A stretch of DNA of 46,750 bases from Prevotellaceae bacterium UBA1391 (GTDB lineage Bacteria > Bacteroidota > Bacteroidia > Bacteroidales > Bacteroidaceae), in assembly GCA_002305265.1 (NCBI GenBank), contig DBQP01000017.1:2477-49226 (forward strand), in the 5' to 3' direction. Every line of letters starts with the position of its first letter. Position 1 is the first letter of the stretch. The notes beneath the pieces are model-generated. The model did no database searches. It saw only the letters and a list, made by a program, of their open reading frames with translations, and was not told the DNA's origin. Positions 1 through 7,922 of the stretch are shown here, one piece after another. Position numbers and translations under genes: made by a program.

Positions 1-650
1 TAGTCGATGCGCCAGCCGACGTTCTTCTCTCGTGCGCGGAAGCGGTAGCTCCACCAGGAGTAGGCGCCTTCGAGCGTGGGGTGGAAGTGGCGGAAGGTGT
101 CGGTGAATCCGCTGTTGAGCAGGTGGGTCATTTTCTCTCGCTCTTCGTCGGTGAATCCGGCATTGCGGCGGTTGGTCTTGGGGTTCTTGAGGTCGATTTC
201 CTGGTGTGCCACGTTGAGGTCGCCGCAGATGATGACGGGCTTGTGCTGGTCGAGCTGGTGGAGGTAGGCGTAGATGGCGTCTTCCCACTGCATGCGGTAG
301 TCGAGGCGGCGGAGCTCGTCCTGCGAGTTGGGGGTGTAGATGGTGACGAGGTAGAAGTCGGCCATCTCGAGGGTGATGACGCGTCCTTCGGTGTCGTGTT
401 CGGGCTGGCCGATGCCGTAGCTGACGCTGAGGGGGGTGTGGCGTGTGAAGATGGCGGTGCCGGAGTAGCCTTTCTTCTCGGCGTAGTTCCAGTAGGAGTT
501 GTAGCCGGGGAAGCTGAGGTCGAGTTGTCCGGCCTGCATCTTGGTTTCTTGCAGGCAGAAGAAGTCGGCGTCGAGCTGTGCGAAGATGTCTTCGAAGCCT
601 TTGCCGCAGACGGCGCGCAGGCCGTTGACGTTCCAGGAGATGAGTTTCAT
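1..650 (-). CDS. xth: Exodeoxyribonuclease III (3' end cut by window edge)
   Basis: AP endonuclease / 3'-5' exonuclease of base excision repair, cytoplasmic. Seen: the N-terminus reads MKLISWNVNGLR, followed by the metal-binding 'CLQETK' motif around residue 33, 'GDLNVAH' near residue 160, and 'NSGFTDTFR' and 'YSWWSYR' near the cut end. These are hallmark motifs of the ExoIII/APE1 endonuclease-exonuclease-phosphatase family. About 216 residues are in the window; the family is about 250, so the C-terminal catalytic Asp-His segment lies outside. The ATG overlaps the stop of the upstream gene as ATGA (647-650), which suggests translational coupling. The long open frame on the opposite strand is a shadow. 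Confidence 0.95.
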   Translation of the reverse strand, partial: MKLISWNVNGLRAVCGKGFEDIFAQLDADFFCLQETKMQAGQLDLSFPGYNSYWNYAEKKGYSGTAIFTRHTPLSVSYGIGQPEHDTEGRVITLEMADFYLVTIYTPNSQDELRRLDYRMQWEDAIYAYLHQLDQHKPVIICGDLNVAHQEIDLKNPKTNRRNAGFTDEEREKMTHLLNSGFTDTFRHFHPTLEGAYSWWSYRFRAREKNVGWRID

Positions 651-1021
651 AGCTGGGGTGGGGTTTTGTGGTCGAGCTCGCGGAGGAGGTCTTCCTTGGA
701 GAATGTGAATATGTGGCCGAGGAGGCCGAAGGAGATGGTGTGGTCCTTGCCGCCGTAGCGGGCGGTGGTGGTGGACCAGAGGATGTAGTTGTGGTGCTGC
801 AGCTGGCTGCCGACGGCGATGTCGAGGGCGTTGTTGACGAGTGTGGCGCCGATGATGCGGAGGAACTGGCTGTCGTTGCTGATGCTGCTCTCGGCTTTCT
901 CGTTGATGGCGGCGTGGATGACGTCGAGCACGGCCTCGCGGTGGTCGGCGGGCTTGGGGCAGGTGACGACGGCGGCGATGAGGAGGCCGGCCATGAGGAG
1001 GAGGGCGATGGTTTTCTTCAT
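647..1021 (-). CDS. Small exported or membrane-anchored protein of unknown function
   Basis: Encodes 124 residues. The frame stays open upstream, but the ATG giving MKKTIALLLMAGLLIAAVV is the natural start because it opens a typical signal peptide or single membrane anchor. The mature part begins CPKPADHREAVLDVIHAAI and ends with a 'TISFGLLGHIFTFS' segment. That overall layout (signal, short helical region, C-terminal 'FGxxGxxF') resembles the DUF4359 group of small proteins, but this is an impression from memory and not a firm assignment. Its stop codon overlaps the exonuclease III start (ATGA), so the two are probably cotranscribed. A strong hairpin lies immediately upstream (1041-1086). 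Function unknown. Confidence 0.7.
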   Translation of the reverse strand: MKKTIALLLMAGLLIAAVVTCPKPADHREAVLDVIHAAINEKAESSISNDSQFLRIIGATLVNNALDIAVGSQLQHHNYILWSTTTARYGGKDHTISFGLLGHIFTFSKEDLLRELDHKTPPQL

Positions 1022-1040
1022 GGGGTGGGGCTGGAAAGCA

Positions 1041-1086
1041 AGCGTGCTGCGTCGGCGGGAGTGGGGCTTCCGCGGCGCAGCACGCT
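1041..1086 (-). terminator. Hairpin between the CoA-transferase and the small exported gene
   Basis: AGCGTGCTGCG (1041-1051) pairs perfectly with CGCAGCACGCT (1076-1086), an 11-bp stem, and the loop holds a second short stem (GCGGGAG / CTTCCGC with one G-U). On the minus strand it is followed by TTGCTTTCC, a poor T tract. It sits 29 nt after the CoA-transferase stop and 20 nt before the next start. It is probably a terminator or partial attenuator; inferred from sequence only. Confidence 0.55.
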
Positions 1087-1115
1087 GGGGTGGGTGTATG
1101 GTTGTTTTTCCCGTG

Positions 1116-2615
1116 TTACTTGACGTAGCGCGAGAAGTCGGTCTGGTGCATGTCGCCTGTGCTGAGGAAGGTGTCGTGGAGGGCGAAGGCTGCGGAGAGC
1201 TTGTGGCAGGTCTGTCCCTTGTCGGCAATCTTGAGGTAGTCCCAGAGAAGTTGCTTGTAGTCGGGGTGTGCGCAGTTCTCGATGATGGCTTGTGCGCGCT
1301 CTCTGGGCGACTTGCCGCGCAGGTCGGCCACGCCTTGCTCGGTGACGATGACGTTGACGTCGTGCTCGGTGTGGTCGATGTGGGAGCAGAAGGGGACGAT
1401 GGAGCTGATGGCGCCGTTCTTGGCCACGGAGGGGCAGGTGAAGATGGAGAGGAAGGCGTTGCGCTCGAAGTCGCCGGAGCCGCCGATGCCGTTCATCATC
1501 TTCGTGCCGCACACCTGGGTGGAGTTGGCGTGGCCGTAGAGGTCGACCTCGATGGCGGTGTTGATGGCGATGAGGCCGAGTCGGCGGATGACCTCGGGGT
1601 TGTTGCTGATCTCGGAGGGGCGGATGACGATCTTGTCGCCGAAGAAGTCCATGTCCTCATAGATGCTCTGGAGCACTTCGTTGGTGACGGAGAGGGAGCA
1701 GGTGGATGCGCTCTTGACGCGTCCGTTGCGCATGAGGTCGACGACGGCGTCCTGCAGCACCTCGGTGTAGACGTCGAAGGCGGGCACGTCGGGGTTGCTG
1801 CCGAGGGCGCCGAGGATGGCGTTGGCGGTGCTGCCCACGCCGCTCTGGAAGGGGAGGAACGAGGGGGGGATGATGCCGCGGCGCATGTCGGCCAGGAGGA
1901 ATTCGGCCACTTTCTGTCCGATCTGGTCGGTGACGGGGTCGTTGTCCTTGAAGGCGCGGGCCTCGTCGGGCAGGTTGCATTCGACGATGCCGACAATCTT
2001 GGCGGGGTCGATCTGCAGGTAGGGGGTGCCGATGCGGTCGTTGGGGCGTATGATGGGGATGGGCTGGCGGAGGGGCGGGTCGAGCGGCTCGTAGACGTCG
2101 TGTATGCCGATGCTCTTGGGGCTGTGGAAGGCGTTGAGCTCGAGTATCACGCCTTTGCGGGCGAGGCGTGCGGCGGTGGGTGCGATGCCGCCTGCTGCCG
2201 TGAGGTAGACTTTGCCGTCGGGTTCGACGGCGCAAACCTCGATGATGGCCCAGTCGACGGGGCCGAGGAAACCGTAGCGCATCTCCTGCGCCATCATGCT
2301 GAGGTGGATGTCGTTGTAGGCAATCTCGCCGGCATTGACGCGCTTGCGGAATGCGGAGTTGGTGGTGTAGGGGGCGCGGTAGCGGAGTGCGTGTGCGTCG
2401 GCGAGCACGCCGTCGGCGCTCTGTCCGGTGCTGGCTCCTGTGAGCAGTCCGATTTGGAAGGGGCGGCCGGCTGCGTGCTCGGCCTCGGCGATTTTGGCGA
2501 TCTCAGGGGTCGTTGCCTTCGGTGTTCCGGCTGGTGTGAATCCGCTGAGCGCAAGCGTGTCGCCGTCCTTGATGAGGGCGGCCGCTTCGGCAGCGGTAAT
2601 GCGGGTGAATGCCAT
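1116..2615 (-). CDS. Succinate/acetyl-CoA:acid CoA-transferase
   Basis: Member of the acetyl-CoA hydrolase/transferase family (499 residues, normal for the family). In Bacteroidales these enzymes usually move CoA between succinate, acetate and propionate in the succinate-propionate fermentation route. Seen: N-terminal 'GDTLALSGFTPAGTPK' (CoA-binding glycine-rich part), 'LLTGASTG', 'YTEVLQDAVVDLM' carrying the likely catalytic Glu, and 'GIGGSGDFERNA', the C-terminal glycine-rich signature. The substrate pair cannot be fixed from sequence; propionyl-CoA:succinate or acetyl-CoA:succinate transferase are the main options. It stands apart from its neighbours with its own promoter-like -7 box at 2890-2897, giving a leader of about 270 nt. 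Confidence 0.9.
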   Translation of the reverse strand: MAFTRITAAEAAALIKDGDTLALSGFTPAGTPKATTPEIAKIAEAEHAAGRPFQIGLLTGASTGQSADGVLADAHALRYRAPYTTNSAFRKRVNAGEIAYNDIHLSMMAQEMRYGFLGPVDWAIIEVCAVEPDGKVYLTAAGGIAPTAARLARKGVILELNAFHSPKSIGIHDVYEPLDPPLRQPIPIIRPNDRIGTPYLQIDPAKIVGIVECNLPDEARAFKDNDPVTDQIGQKVAEFLLADMRRGIIPPSFLPFQSGVGSTANAILGALGSNPDVPAFDVYTEVLQDAVVDLMRNGRVKSASTCSLSVTNEVLQSIYEDMDFFGDKIVIRPSEISNNPEVIRRLGLIAINTAIEVDLYGHANSTQVCGTKMMNGIGGSGDFERNAFLSIFTCPSVAKNGAISSIVPFCSHIDHTEHDVNVIVTEQGVADLRGKSPRERAQAIIENCAHPDYKQLLWDYLKIADKGQTCHKLSAAFALHDTFLSTGDMHQTDFSRYVK

Positions 2616-2794
2616 AATGGTGGAGATGGTTGGTTATTTTGTTGTGATTAAAGGCGTGGGAATGGCTGGTCGAGGCGTGTCGGCCTGTTGCATCGGGCAC
2701 AAGCAGCCCCCGCGCAGCGTCGTGAGATCGGCACGCGGGGATGTGTCTGGTGCTGCCTTGCGCTGTCGGCGGCACGCGGGGCGACCGGTGAGGT

Positions 2795-2850
2795 GTCGCG
2801 GGATGGACGGTGGGCTTGTTGCAGGATGCCGGCGGAGGTGTTGCGGGATG
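2795..2850. repeat. Tandem array, about 22-bp period, core GT(C/T)GC(G/A)GGATG
   Basis: Cores start at 2795 (GTCGCGGGATG), 2818 (GTTGCAGGATG) and 2840 (GTTGCGGGATG), spaced 23 and 22 bp. One of the 22-bp spacer arrays described in the findings. It lies in the transcribed leader of the CoA-transferase gene if the promoter at 2890 is right. Confidence 0.6.
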
Positions 2851-2889
2851 TCCTGCGGGTGTGCCTTTGCTGCGGTGGCAATGCGGGTG

Positions 2890-2897
2890 CAAAGTTA
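2890..2897 (-). promoter_or_regulatory. Promoter -7 box (TAACTTTG) for the CoA-transferase
   Basis: The minus strand reads TAACTTTG, matching the Bacteroidetes TAnnTTTG consensus. No TTTG lies at the usual 19-21 bp upstream, so only half the promoter is recognisable. The predicted leader to the start codon is about 270 nt. Confidence 0.5.
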
Positions 2898-2969
2898 TGG
2901 AATATTAGCGAGATAACCGCAGGAATGTGCCAAAACTTGCACTGGTCGTGCGCGCTTTGTGCAGGTGTC

Positions 2970-3392
2970 TTACGGCTGCTGCGCGAGGAGGGCCAGCGCG
3001 TCGTTCTCGTGGCGCTCCATGTTCTCGCGCTCGCCGGGGCCTTTGTCGTCGATGCCGCAGAGGTGGAGCACGCCGTGGATGATGACGCGGTGGAGCTCGG
3101 TGGCGTAGTCGGTGCCGAACTGCTCGGCGTTGGTGCGCACCGTGTCGAGCGAGATGAACAGGTCGCCTGAGATGCGGTTGCCCTCCGTGTAGTCGAAGGT
3201 GATGATGTCGGTGTAGTAGTCGTGCTGCAGATACTGGCGGTTGACGTCGATGATCTTCGCGTCGTTGCAGAAGATGTAGGCGATGTCGCCCGTCTCGAAG
3301 CCGTGGAGCGCGGCCACCTGCTTCACCCAGGCGCTCACCTTGCGCCGGGCGATCTTCGGCATGGCGATGCCGTCGGACTGGTATGTGATCAT
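2970..3392 (-). CDS. ybeY: Endoribonuclease YbeY, rRNA maturation factor
   Basis: Zinc-dependent single-strand endoribonuclease acting in 16S rRNA 3'-end maturation and late 70S quality control. The frame stays open upstream, but the homologous part begins at the ATG giving MITYQSDGIAMPKIARRK, so I use 140 residues. Seen: 'YIFCNDAKIIDVNRQYL', 'YTDIITFDY' and 'IHGVLHLCGIDDKG'. The metal motif is His106-x3-His110-x5-Asp116; the third ligand, usually His, is Asp here, a variant I recall as common in Bacteroidetes. It lies downstream of the S41 protease gene, separated by a spacer with a 22-bp array. Confidence 0.93.
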   Translation of the reverse strand: MITYQSDGIAMPKIARRKVSAWVKQVAALHGFETGDIAYIFCNDAKIIDVNRQYLQHDYYTDIITFDYTEGNRISGDLFISLDTVRTNAEQFGTDYATELHRVIIHGVLHLCGIDDKGPGERENMERHENDALALLAQQP

Positions 3393-3492
3393 AATGCGTG
3401 TGTTTGTAGCGAAATGCGTTGTGCTGCGGCCCGTGCCGGCGGCGTGCGTCGGACGCGCGGGATGCGGCTGCCTTCTGAGATTCAGCTGTGCC

Positions 3493-3558
3493 GGTCTCCA
3501 GCGCCGGCTGCGGAGGTTATCGGCTGTAGCTGTGGGGGTTATTGGCTGCGGCTGCGTC
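3493..3558. repeat. Three-unit 22-bp tandem array, core GGTTAT(C/T)GGCTG
   Basis: Units start at 3493 (GGTCTCCAGCGCCGGCTG), 3515 (GGTTATCGGCTGTAGCTG) and 3537 (GGTTATTGGCTGCGGCTG): exact 22-bp steps, with the first unit more diverged. The array stops 4 bp short of the S41 protease stop codon, and a further partial unit (CGGCTCAGTGG) covers that stop. Confidence 0.75.
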
Positions 3559-3562
3559 CGGC

Positions 3563-5203
3563 TCAGTGGATGTCGCGGAACCGGCTGTCGTCGCGGAGCG
3601 CGCGGAGCCCTTCGGTGTAGATGGTGTTCGACTGGTTGGTGAGCTCGAAGTATTCGTCCATGTCCCAGAGGTCGCGGGCGAGGAGCGCCTTGAGCTGTCC
3701 GGCGAGCTGGGTGCGGCTCTCTGTCCACTCCTCCGGCTTGGAGTCGACCTGCATGTGCTCGGCTTCCTCGCGCAGCAGCTGGAACAGTTCGTCGCCGGGC
3801 GTGAAGCCCTCCGCGAAGCTCCGGAAGTTGGGGAACTGCTTCAGCAGCGCCTTCCGGTTGCGGTTGACATACTTGAGCGTCGTGTTGATGATGCAGCCGC
3901 GCACGCTCAGCAGGCGGTAGAGCGGTGTGGTGAGCGTGGTGTCGAGCGGCACGTAGACGTCGGGCATGATGCCTCCGCCGGCATACACGGCGCGCTTGAG
4001 GCGGCGCGTGGAGAAGCGGAGCGAGTCGGGGAAGAGCTCGCGGCGCAGCAGGCTGTCGGCCCGTGTGCTGCCCGCGGTGAGCGGTGCGGTGACGTCGGAC
4101 GTGAGCTCGCCGTTCTTCAGGCGCTGCGAGATGTCGTCCTCGTATTCGGCGGCCTGCCCCTTCACGTAGGGCTTCTGGATGCAGCGCCCCGACGGCGAGT
4201 AGTAGTGGGAGGTGGTGAGGCGGAGCATCGAGCCGTCGGGCAGTTCGAACTGCCGCTGCACGAGTCCCTTGCCGAAGGTGCGCCGTCCCACGACGATGCC
4301 GCGGTCGTTGTCCTGCACGGCGCCGCTCACGATCTCGGCGGCGGAGGCCGTGTAGCTGTCGACCAGCACGACGACGCGGCCTTCAGTCAGCGTTCCCTTT
4401 CCGTTCGAGGTGAAGTCCTGGCGTCGGATGGAGCGGCCCTCGGTGTAGACGATGAGCTCGTTGGCCGGCAGGAACTCGTTGCTGATTTCCACGGCGGCTG
4501 CGAGATAGCCGCCGCCGTTGCCCTGCAGGTCGAGCACGAGGTCGCGCATGCCCTGCTTCTTCAGTTCGTCGACGGCTTCCATGAACTCGCGATAGGTGGT
4601 GGCGCCGAAGCTGCCGATGCGCACGTAGCCCGTCGTGCCGTCGACCATGTAGTGCGCGTCGAGCGTGTTGACGGGGATTTTGTCGCGTTTGATGACGAAG
4701 TCGGTCGTGCCTTTCACGCCGTCGCGCTTGACGCCGATCTTCACTTTCGTGCCTTTGGGTCCGCGCAGGCGGCGCATGATTTCCTCGCGCGACATCTTCA
4801 CGCCGGCTATCACGGTGTCGTCCACGGTGATGAAACGGTCGCCTGCCAGGATGCCTTTCTGCTCCGACGGGCCGCCGCTGACGGGCTGGACGACCACGAG
4901 CGTGTCCTCGACGATGTTGAACTGCACGCCCACGCCGTCGAATCCGCCGTTCAGGCGTTCGGTGGTCTGGGCCACGTCCTTCGCCTTGATGTAGACGGAG
5001 TGGGGGTCGAGGTTCTTCACCATGCCCTGTATGGCGTCGTCGATCACCTTGTCCTCGTCCACGGAGTCGACGTAGAACTGGCTGATGTAGAACTCCGTGG
5101 CCGCCATTTTCTGTATTTTCTTGGGGTTGACGCTCACGTGCTGGGCCTGGGCGGCGCAGCAGGTGGTCAAGGTGAGGGCTGTGGTGAGGAGAAAGTTCTT
5201 CAT
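3563..5203 (-). CDS. S41-family C-terminal-processing peptidase
   Basis: Serine protease of the CtpA/Prc class, acting in the periplasm on C-termini of exported proteins. 546 residues. Signal peptide MKNFLLTTALTLTTCCAAQAQ; a PDZ domain about 85-165 ('GVGVQFNIVEDTLVVVQPV', 'GDRFITVDD'); the protease core about 190-350 with catalytic Ser287 in 'DSYTASAAE' and Lys312 in 'RRTFGKGLVQ', the Ser-Lys dyad of the family; then a roughly 180-residue C-terminal helical extension that is usual for Bacteroidales S41 proteins. Its ATG overlaps the coaD stop (ATGA, 5200-5203), so the two are translationally coupled. The natural substrate is unknown. Confidence 0.93.
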   Translation of the reverse strand: MKNFLLTTALTLTTCCAAQAQHVSVNPKKIQKMAATEFYISQFYVDSVDEDKVIDDAIQGMVKNLDPHSVYIKAKDVAQTTERLNGGFDGVGVQFNIVEDTLVVVQPVSGGPSEQKGILAGDRFITVDDTVIAGVKMSREEIMRRLRGPKGTKVKIGVKRDGVKGTTDFVIKRDKIPVNTLDAHYMVDGTTGYVRIGSFGATTYREFMEAVDELKKQGMRDLVLDLQGNGGGYLAAAVEISNEFLPANELIVYTEGRSIRRQDFTSNGKGTLTEGRVVVLVDSYTASAAEIVSGAVQDNDRGIVVGRRTFGKGLVQRQFELPDGSMLRLTTSHYYSPSGRCIQKPYVKGQAAEYEDDISQRLKNGELTSDVTAPLTAGSTRADSLLRRELFPDSLRFSTRRLKRAVYAGGGIMPDVYVPLDTTLTTPLYRLLSVRGCIINTTLKYVNRNRKALLKQFPNFRSFAEGFTPGDELFQLLREEAEHMQVDSKPEEWTESRTQLAGQLKALLARDLWDMDEYFELTNQSNTIYTEGLRALRDDSRFRDIH

Positions 5204-5841
5204 AGTGCGTGTGCTTCGAGTGAGGATGCGGGCGCTTCGGATGCGGATGCGTGTGCTTCGGATGCCGTCGCGGGTGTCTGGGGGGTAGCGTTGGCCGTGA
5301 CGAAGGCGGCGCCTGCTGTGGCGGGGTTGCCGTCGTCCGTGCCGTCGGATGGTGTGTCGAGACCGCCGGCTGTGGCGGCAGGCGTGGCGTCGGTGGGCTT
5401 GGGAAGGAATTCGGAGACGTCGGCGCCGAACTTCATCAGCTCGCGTACGATGCTGCTGCTGATGGCGGCATACTCGGGCTCGGCGACGAGCAGGATGGTC
5501 TCCACGCCCGTCAGCTTGCGGTTGACGTCGGCCATGTCACGCTCCAGCTCGTAGTCTTTGGTGGAGCGCACGCCGCGCAGCAGGGCGGTGGCGCCGACCT
5601 CGCGCGCGAGCTCTGCGGTCAGACCGTGGTAGGAGCACACGCTGACGCGGGGCTCGGCGGCGTAGAGCTGCCGGATGGCGGCTACGCGTTCGGCGGGCGG
5701 GAGCAGGCCTTGCTTGCCCACGTTCTCGCCGACGGCCACGACCACGCTGTCGGCCAACAGGAGGGCGCGGCGCACGAGGGCGTCGTGACCGCGTGTGAAG
5801 GGGTCGAAACTGCCTGCAAAAAGAAGTCGGGTTGGTTTCAT
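5200..5841 (-). CDS. coaD: Pantetheine-phosphate adenylyltransferase with a repetitive C-terminal tail
   Basis: Penultimate step of coenzyme A synthesis: ATP + 4'-phosphopantetheine to dephospho-CoA + PPi; cytoplasmic. Seen: 'FAGSFDPFTRGHDAL' with the nucleotidyltransferase T-x-G-H signature at residues 16-19, 'ALLRGVRSTKDYELE', and 'EYAAISSSIVREL' (ISSS, 127-130). The enzyme proper ends near residue 150. The remaining roughly 60 residues are low-complexity Ala/Thr/Ser/Pro and end in imperfect heptads (SEAHASA, SEAPASS, LEAHA) encoded by 21-bp repeats at 5213-5265. CoaD is normally 150-165 residues, so this tail is an addition. The gene lies in a parE-coaD-S41 run typical of Bacteroidales. 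Confidence 0.93.
   Translation of the reverse strand: MKPTRLLFAGSFDPFTRGHDALVRRALLLADSVVVAVGENVGKQGLLPPAERVAAIRQLYAAEPRVSVCSYHGLTAELAREVGATALLRGVRSTKDYELERDMADVNRKLTGVETILLVAEPEYAAISSSIVRELMKFGADVSEFLPKPTDATPAATAGGLDTPSDGTDDGNPATAGAAFVTANATPQTPATASEAHASASEAPASSLEAHAL
5213..5265. repeat. 21-bp in-frame repeat within the coaD 3' end
   Basis: GCTTCG(G/A) words start at 5213, 5234 and 5255, exactly 21 bp apart, and encode the heptads SEAHASA, SEAPASS and LEAHA at the end of CoaD. The period is one base shorter than in the spacer arrays, so the frame is kept. Confidence 0.7.
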
Positions 5842-5930
5842 GCTCGTGGGTTTGATGCGTCGGGACGTTGGGTCCGCAACGCCGGTTTCGTGTGTGGGCG
5901 GCGCCTGTGGCGGCCGGCCTGTGGCGGCGT

Positions 5931-7904
5931 CTACTCGATGTTGCCTTCCTCGTCGGCGTCGGGGCGGTCTTCCTCGATCACGAGGTTGTTGATGATGAAG
6001 TTCTGGCGGTCCGGCGTGTTCTTGCCCATGTAGTACTCGAGCAGTTCCTTCACTTGGTCGGTCTTGCGGTAGGTCACCTGCTCCAGCCGGATGTCGGGGC
6101 CGATGAAGCTGCGGAACTCTTCGGGCGAGATCTCTCCGAGGCCCTTGAAGCGCGTGATCTGCGGGTCGGGCTGACAGAGCGCGATGGCGCGTTGGCGCTC
6201 CTCTTCCGAGTAGCAGTAGAGGGTGACGAAGTCGCCGCCGTCGTCGGTCTTGCTCTTGAAAATCTCCTGCAGGTTCTCCTTCTTGATCTTGCGGCGCTGC
6301 TGGCGCACGCGGAAGAGGGGCGTCTGGAGGATGTAGACGTGGCCTTTCTTCACGAGGTCGGGGAAGAACTGGAGGAAGAAGGTCATCATCAGCAGGCGGA
6401 TGTGCATGCCGTCGACGTCGGCGTCGGTGGCCACGATCACTTGGTTGTAGCGCAGGCCGTCGATGCCGTCCTCGATGTTGAGGGCACCTTGCAGCAAGTA
6501 GAATTCCTCGTTCTCATACACCACTTTCTTCGTCAGGCCGTAGCAGTTGAGCGGCTTGCCGCGCAGGGAGAAGACGGCCTGCGTGTTGACGTCACGTGTC
6601 TTCGTAATCGAGCCGCTGGCCGAGTCGCCCTCGGTGATGAAGATCTGCGTGTCCTCGCGGCGGTCGCCCTTCGGGTCGTTGAGGTGGATGAAGCAGTCGC
6701 GCAGCTTTTTGTTGTGCAGGTTGGCCTTCTTGCTGCGCTCGCGCGCCAGCTTGGTGACGCCGGCAATGGCCTTGCGGTCGCGCTCGCTGTCCTTGATGTG
6801 CTGCTCGAGCACTTCGGCCACGTCGGGGTTGCGGTGGAGGAAGTTGTCGACTTCCGCCTTCACGAAGTCGCCGACGAACTTGTTGACGCTCACGCCGCCG
6901 TTCGGCTCCATGGTGAGCGAGCCCAGCTTGATCTTCGTCTGGCTCTCGAACTGCGGCTCCTGCACGTTGATGGCGATGGCCGCCGTGATGCCCGAGCGGA
7001 TGTCGGCGTAGTCGTAGTTCTTGCCGTAGAATTCCTTGATGGTGCGCGCGATGTGCTCCTTGAAGGCCGACTGGTGGGTGCCGCCCGAGCTTGTATACTG
7101 GCCGTTGACGAACGACTGGTAGTCCTCGCCGATCTGTCGGGTGTGCGTGAAGGCGATCTCGATGTCCTCCCCCTTCAGGTGGATGATGGGGTAGAGGGCG
7201 TTGGCGTCCATCGTGTCGGTGAGCAGGTCCTTCAGACCGTTGCGCGAGATGATGCGGCGTCCGTTGTGGAAGATCTCCAGCCCGGTGTTCAGGTAGGTGT
7301 AGTTGCGCAGCATCGTGTCGACGAAGTCGGCGCGGTATTTGTAGTTGAGGAAGAGCGTGTCGTCGGGCTCGAAGCAGATGAGCGTGCCGTTGTCCTCGGT
7401 CGTCGGCTGCGTGTCGTCGTGCTGGAGCACGCCGCGCTCAAACACGGCGGTGCGCACGACGCCGTCGCGGAAGGAGCGGACTTCGAAGCGGCTGGAGAGG
7501 GCATTCACGGCCTTGGTGCCCACGCCGTTGAGTCCGACGCTTTTCTTGAACGCCTTCGAGTCGTATTTGCCGCCGGTGTTGAGCATGCTCACGGCCTCGA
7601 TCATCTTGCCTTGGGGGATGCCGCGGCCGAAGTCGCGCACGCTCACGCCGCGCTCGTCCGTGATGTCCACCTCGATGCGCTTGCCCGCGCTCATCTTGAA
7701 CTCGTCGATCGAGTTGTCGATGATTTCCTTCAGGAGCACGTAGATGCCGTCCTCCGCATGCGAGCCGTCGCCCAGACGGCCGATGTACATGCCCGGTCGC
7801 GTGCGCACGTGGTCCATGTCGGACAGATGGCGTATGTTGTCGTCGGTATAGGCCGCCGTTGGCGCCTCGGGGGCGCCGGCGTTGAGTTGTTCTTCGTCTG
7901 CCAT
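5931..7904 (-). CDS. parE: DNA topoisomerase IV subunit B
   Basis: ATPase subunit of the type IIA topoisomerase that decatenates daughter chromosomes; works with ParC, which is not in this window. 657 residues. Seen: GHKL ATPase domain with 'RTRPGMYIG', catalytic Glu60 in 'LLKEIIDNSIDEF' and 'DFGRGIPQG'; transducer domain with 'QYTSSGGTHQSAF' and 'KLARERSKKANL'; Toprim domain with 'FITEGDSASGS' and 'VIVATDADVDGMHIR'; C-terminal 'FKGLGEISPEEF'. Length and sequence style fit ParE rather than GyrB. It is preceded by the GNAT-like gene (18 bp between them) and followed by coaD. Confidence 0.95.
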   Translation of the reverse strand: MADEEQLNAGAPEAPTAAYTDDNIRHLSDMDHVRTRPGMYIGRLGDGSHAEDGIYVLLKEIIDNSIDEFKMSAGKRIEVDITDERGVSVRDFGRGIPQGKMIEAVSMLNTGGKYDSKAFKKSVGLNGVGTKAVNALSSRFEVRSFRDGVVRTAVFERGVLQHDDTQPTTEDNGTLICFEPDDTLFLNYKYRADFVDTMLRNYTYLNTGLEIFHNGRRIISRNGLKDLLTDTMDANALYPIIHLKGEDIEIAFTHTRQIGEDYQSFVNGQYTSSGGTHQSAFKEHIARTIKEFYGKNYDYADIRSGITAAIAINVQEPQFESQTKIKLGSLTMEPNGGVSVNKFVGDFVKAEVDNFLHRNPDVAEVLEQHIKDSERDRKAIAGVTKLARERSKKANLHNKKLRDCFIHLNDPKGDRREDTQIFITEGDSASGSITKTRDVNTQAVFSLRGKPLNCYGLTKKVVYENEEFYLLQGALNIEDGIDGLRYNQVIVATDADVDGMHIRLLMMTFFLQFFPDLVKKGHVYILQTPLFRVRQQRRKIKKENLQEIFKSKTDDGGDFVTLYCYSEEERQRAIALCQPDPQITRFKGLGEISPEEFRSFIGPDIRLEQVTYRKTDQVKELLEYYMGKNTPDRQNFIINNLVIEEDRPDADEEGNIE

Positions 7905-7922
7905 GTCTGGTCGGTTGGTTCG

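Larger units (their letters stand above)
2616..2969. other. 354-bp spacer: long leader of the CoA-transferase gene
   Basis: No credible gene. It holds a Bacteroidetes-type -7 box for the minus strand at 2890-2897 and an imperfect 22/23-bp tandem array between it and the CoA-transferase start. A related GGCACGCGGGG word occurs twice (2730 and 2771). Confidence 0.6.

Noticed and set aside
5893..5928. GCCTGTGGCGGC repeat between coaD and parE
   Set aside because: Two good copies 14 bp apart; a short GC-rich duplication that does not share the 22-bp period.
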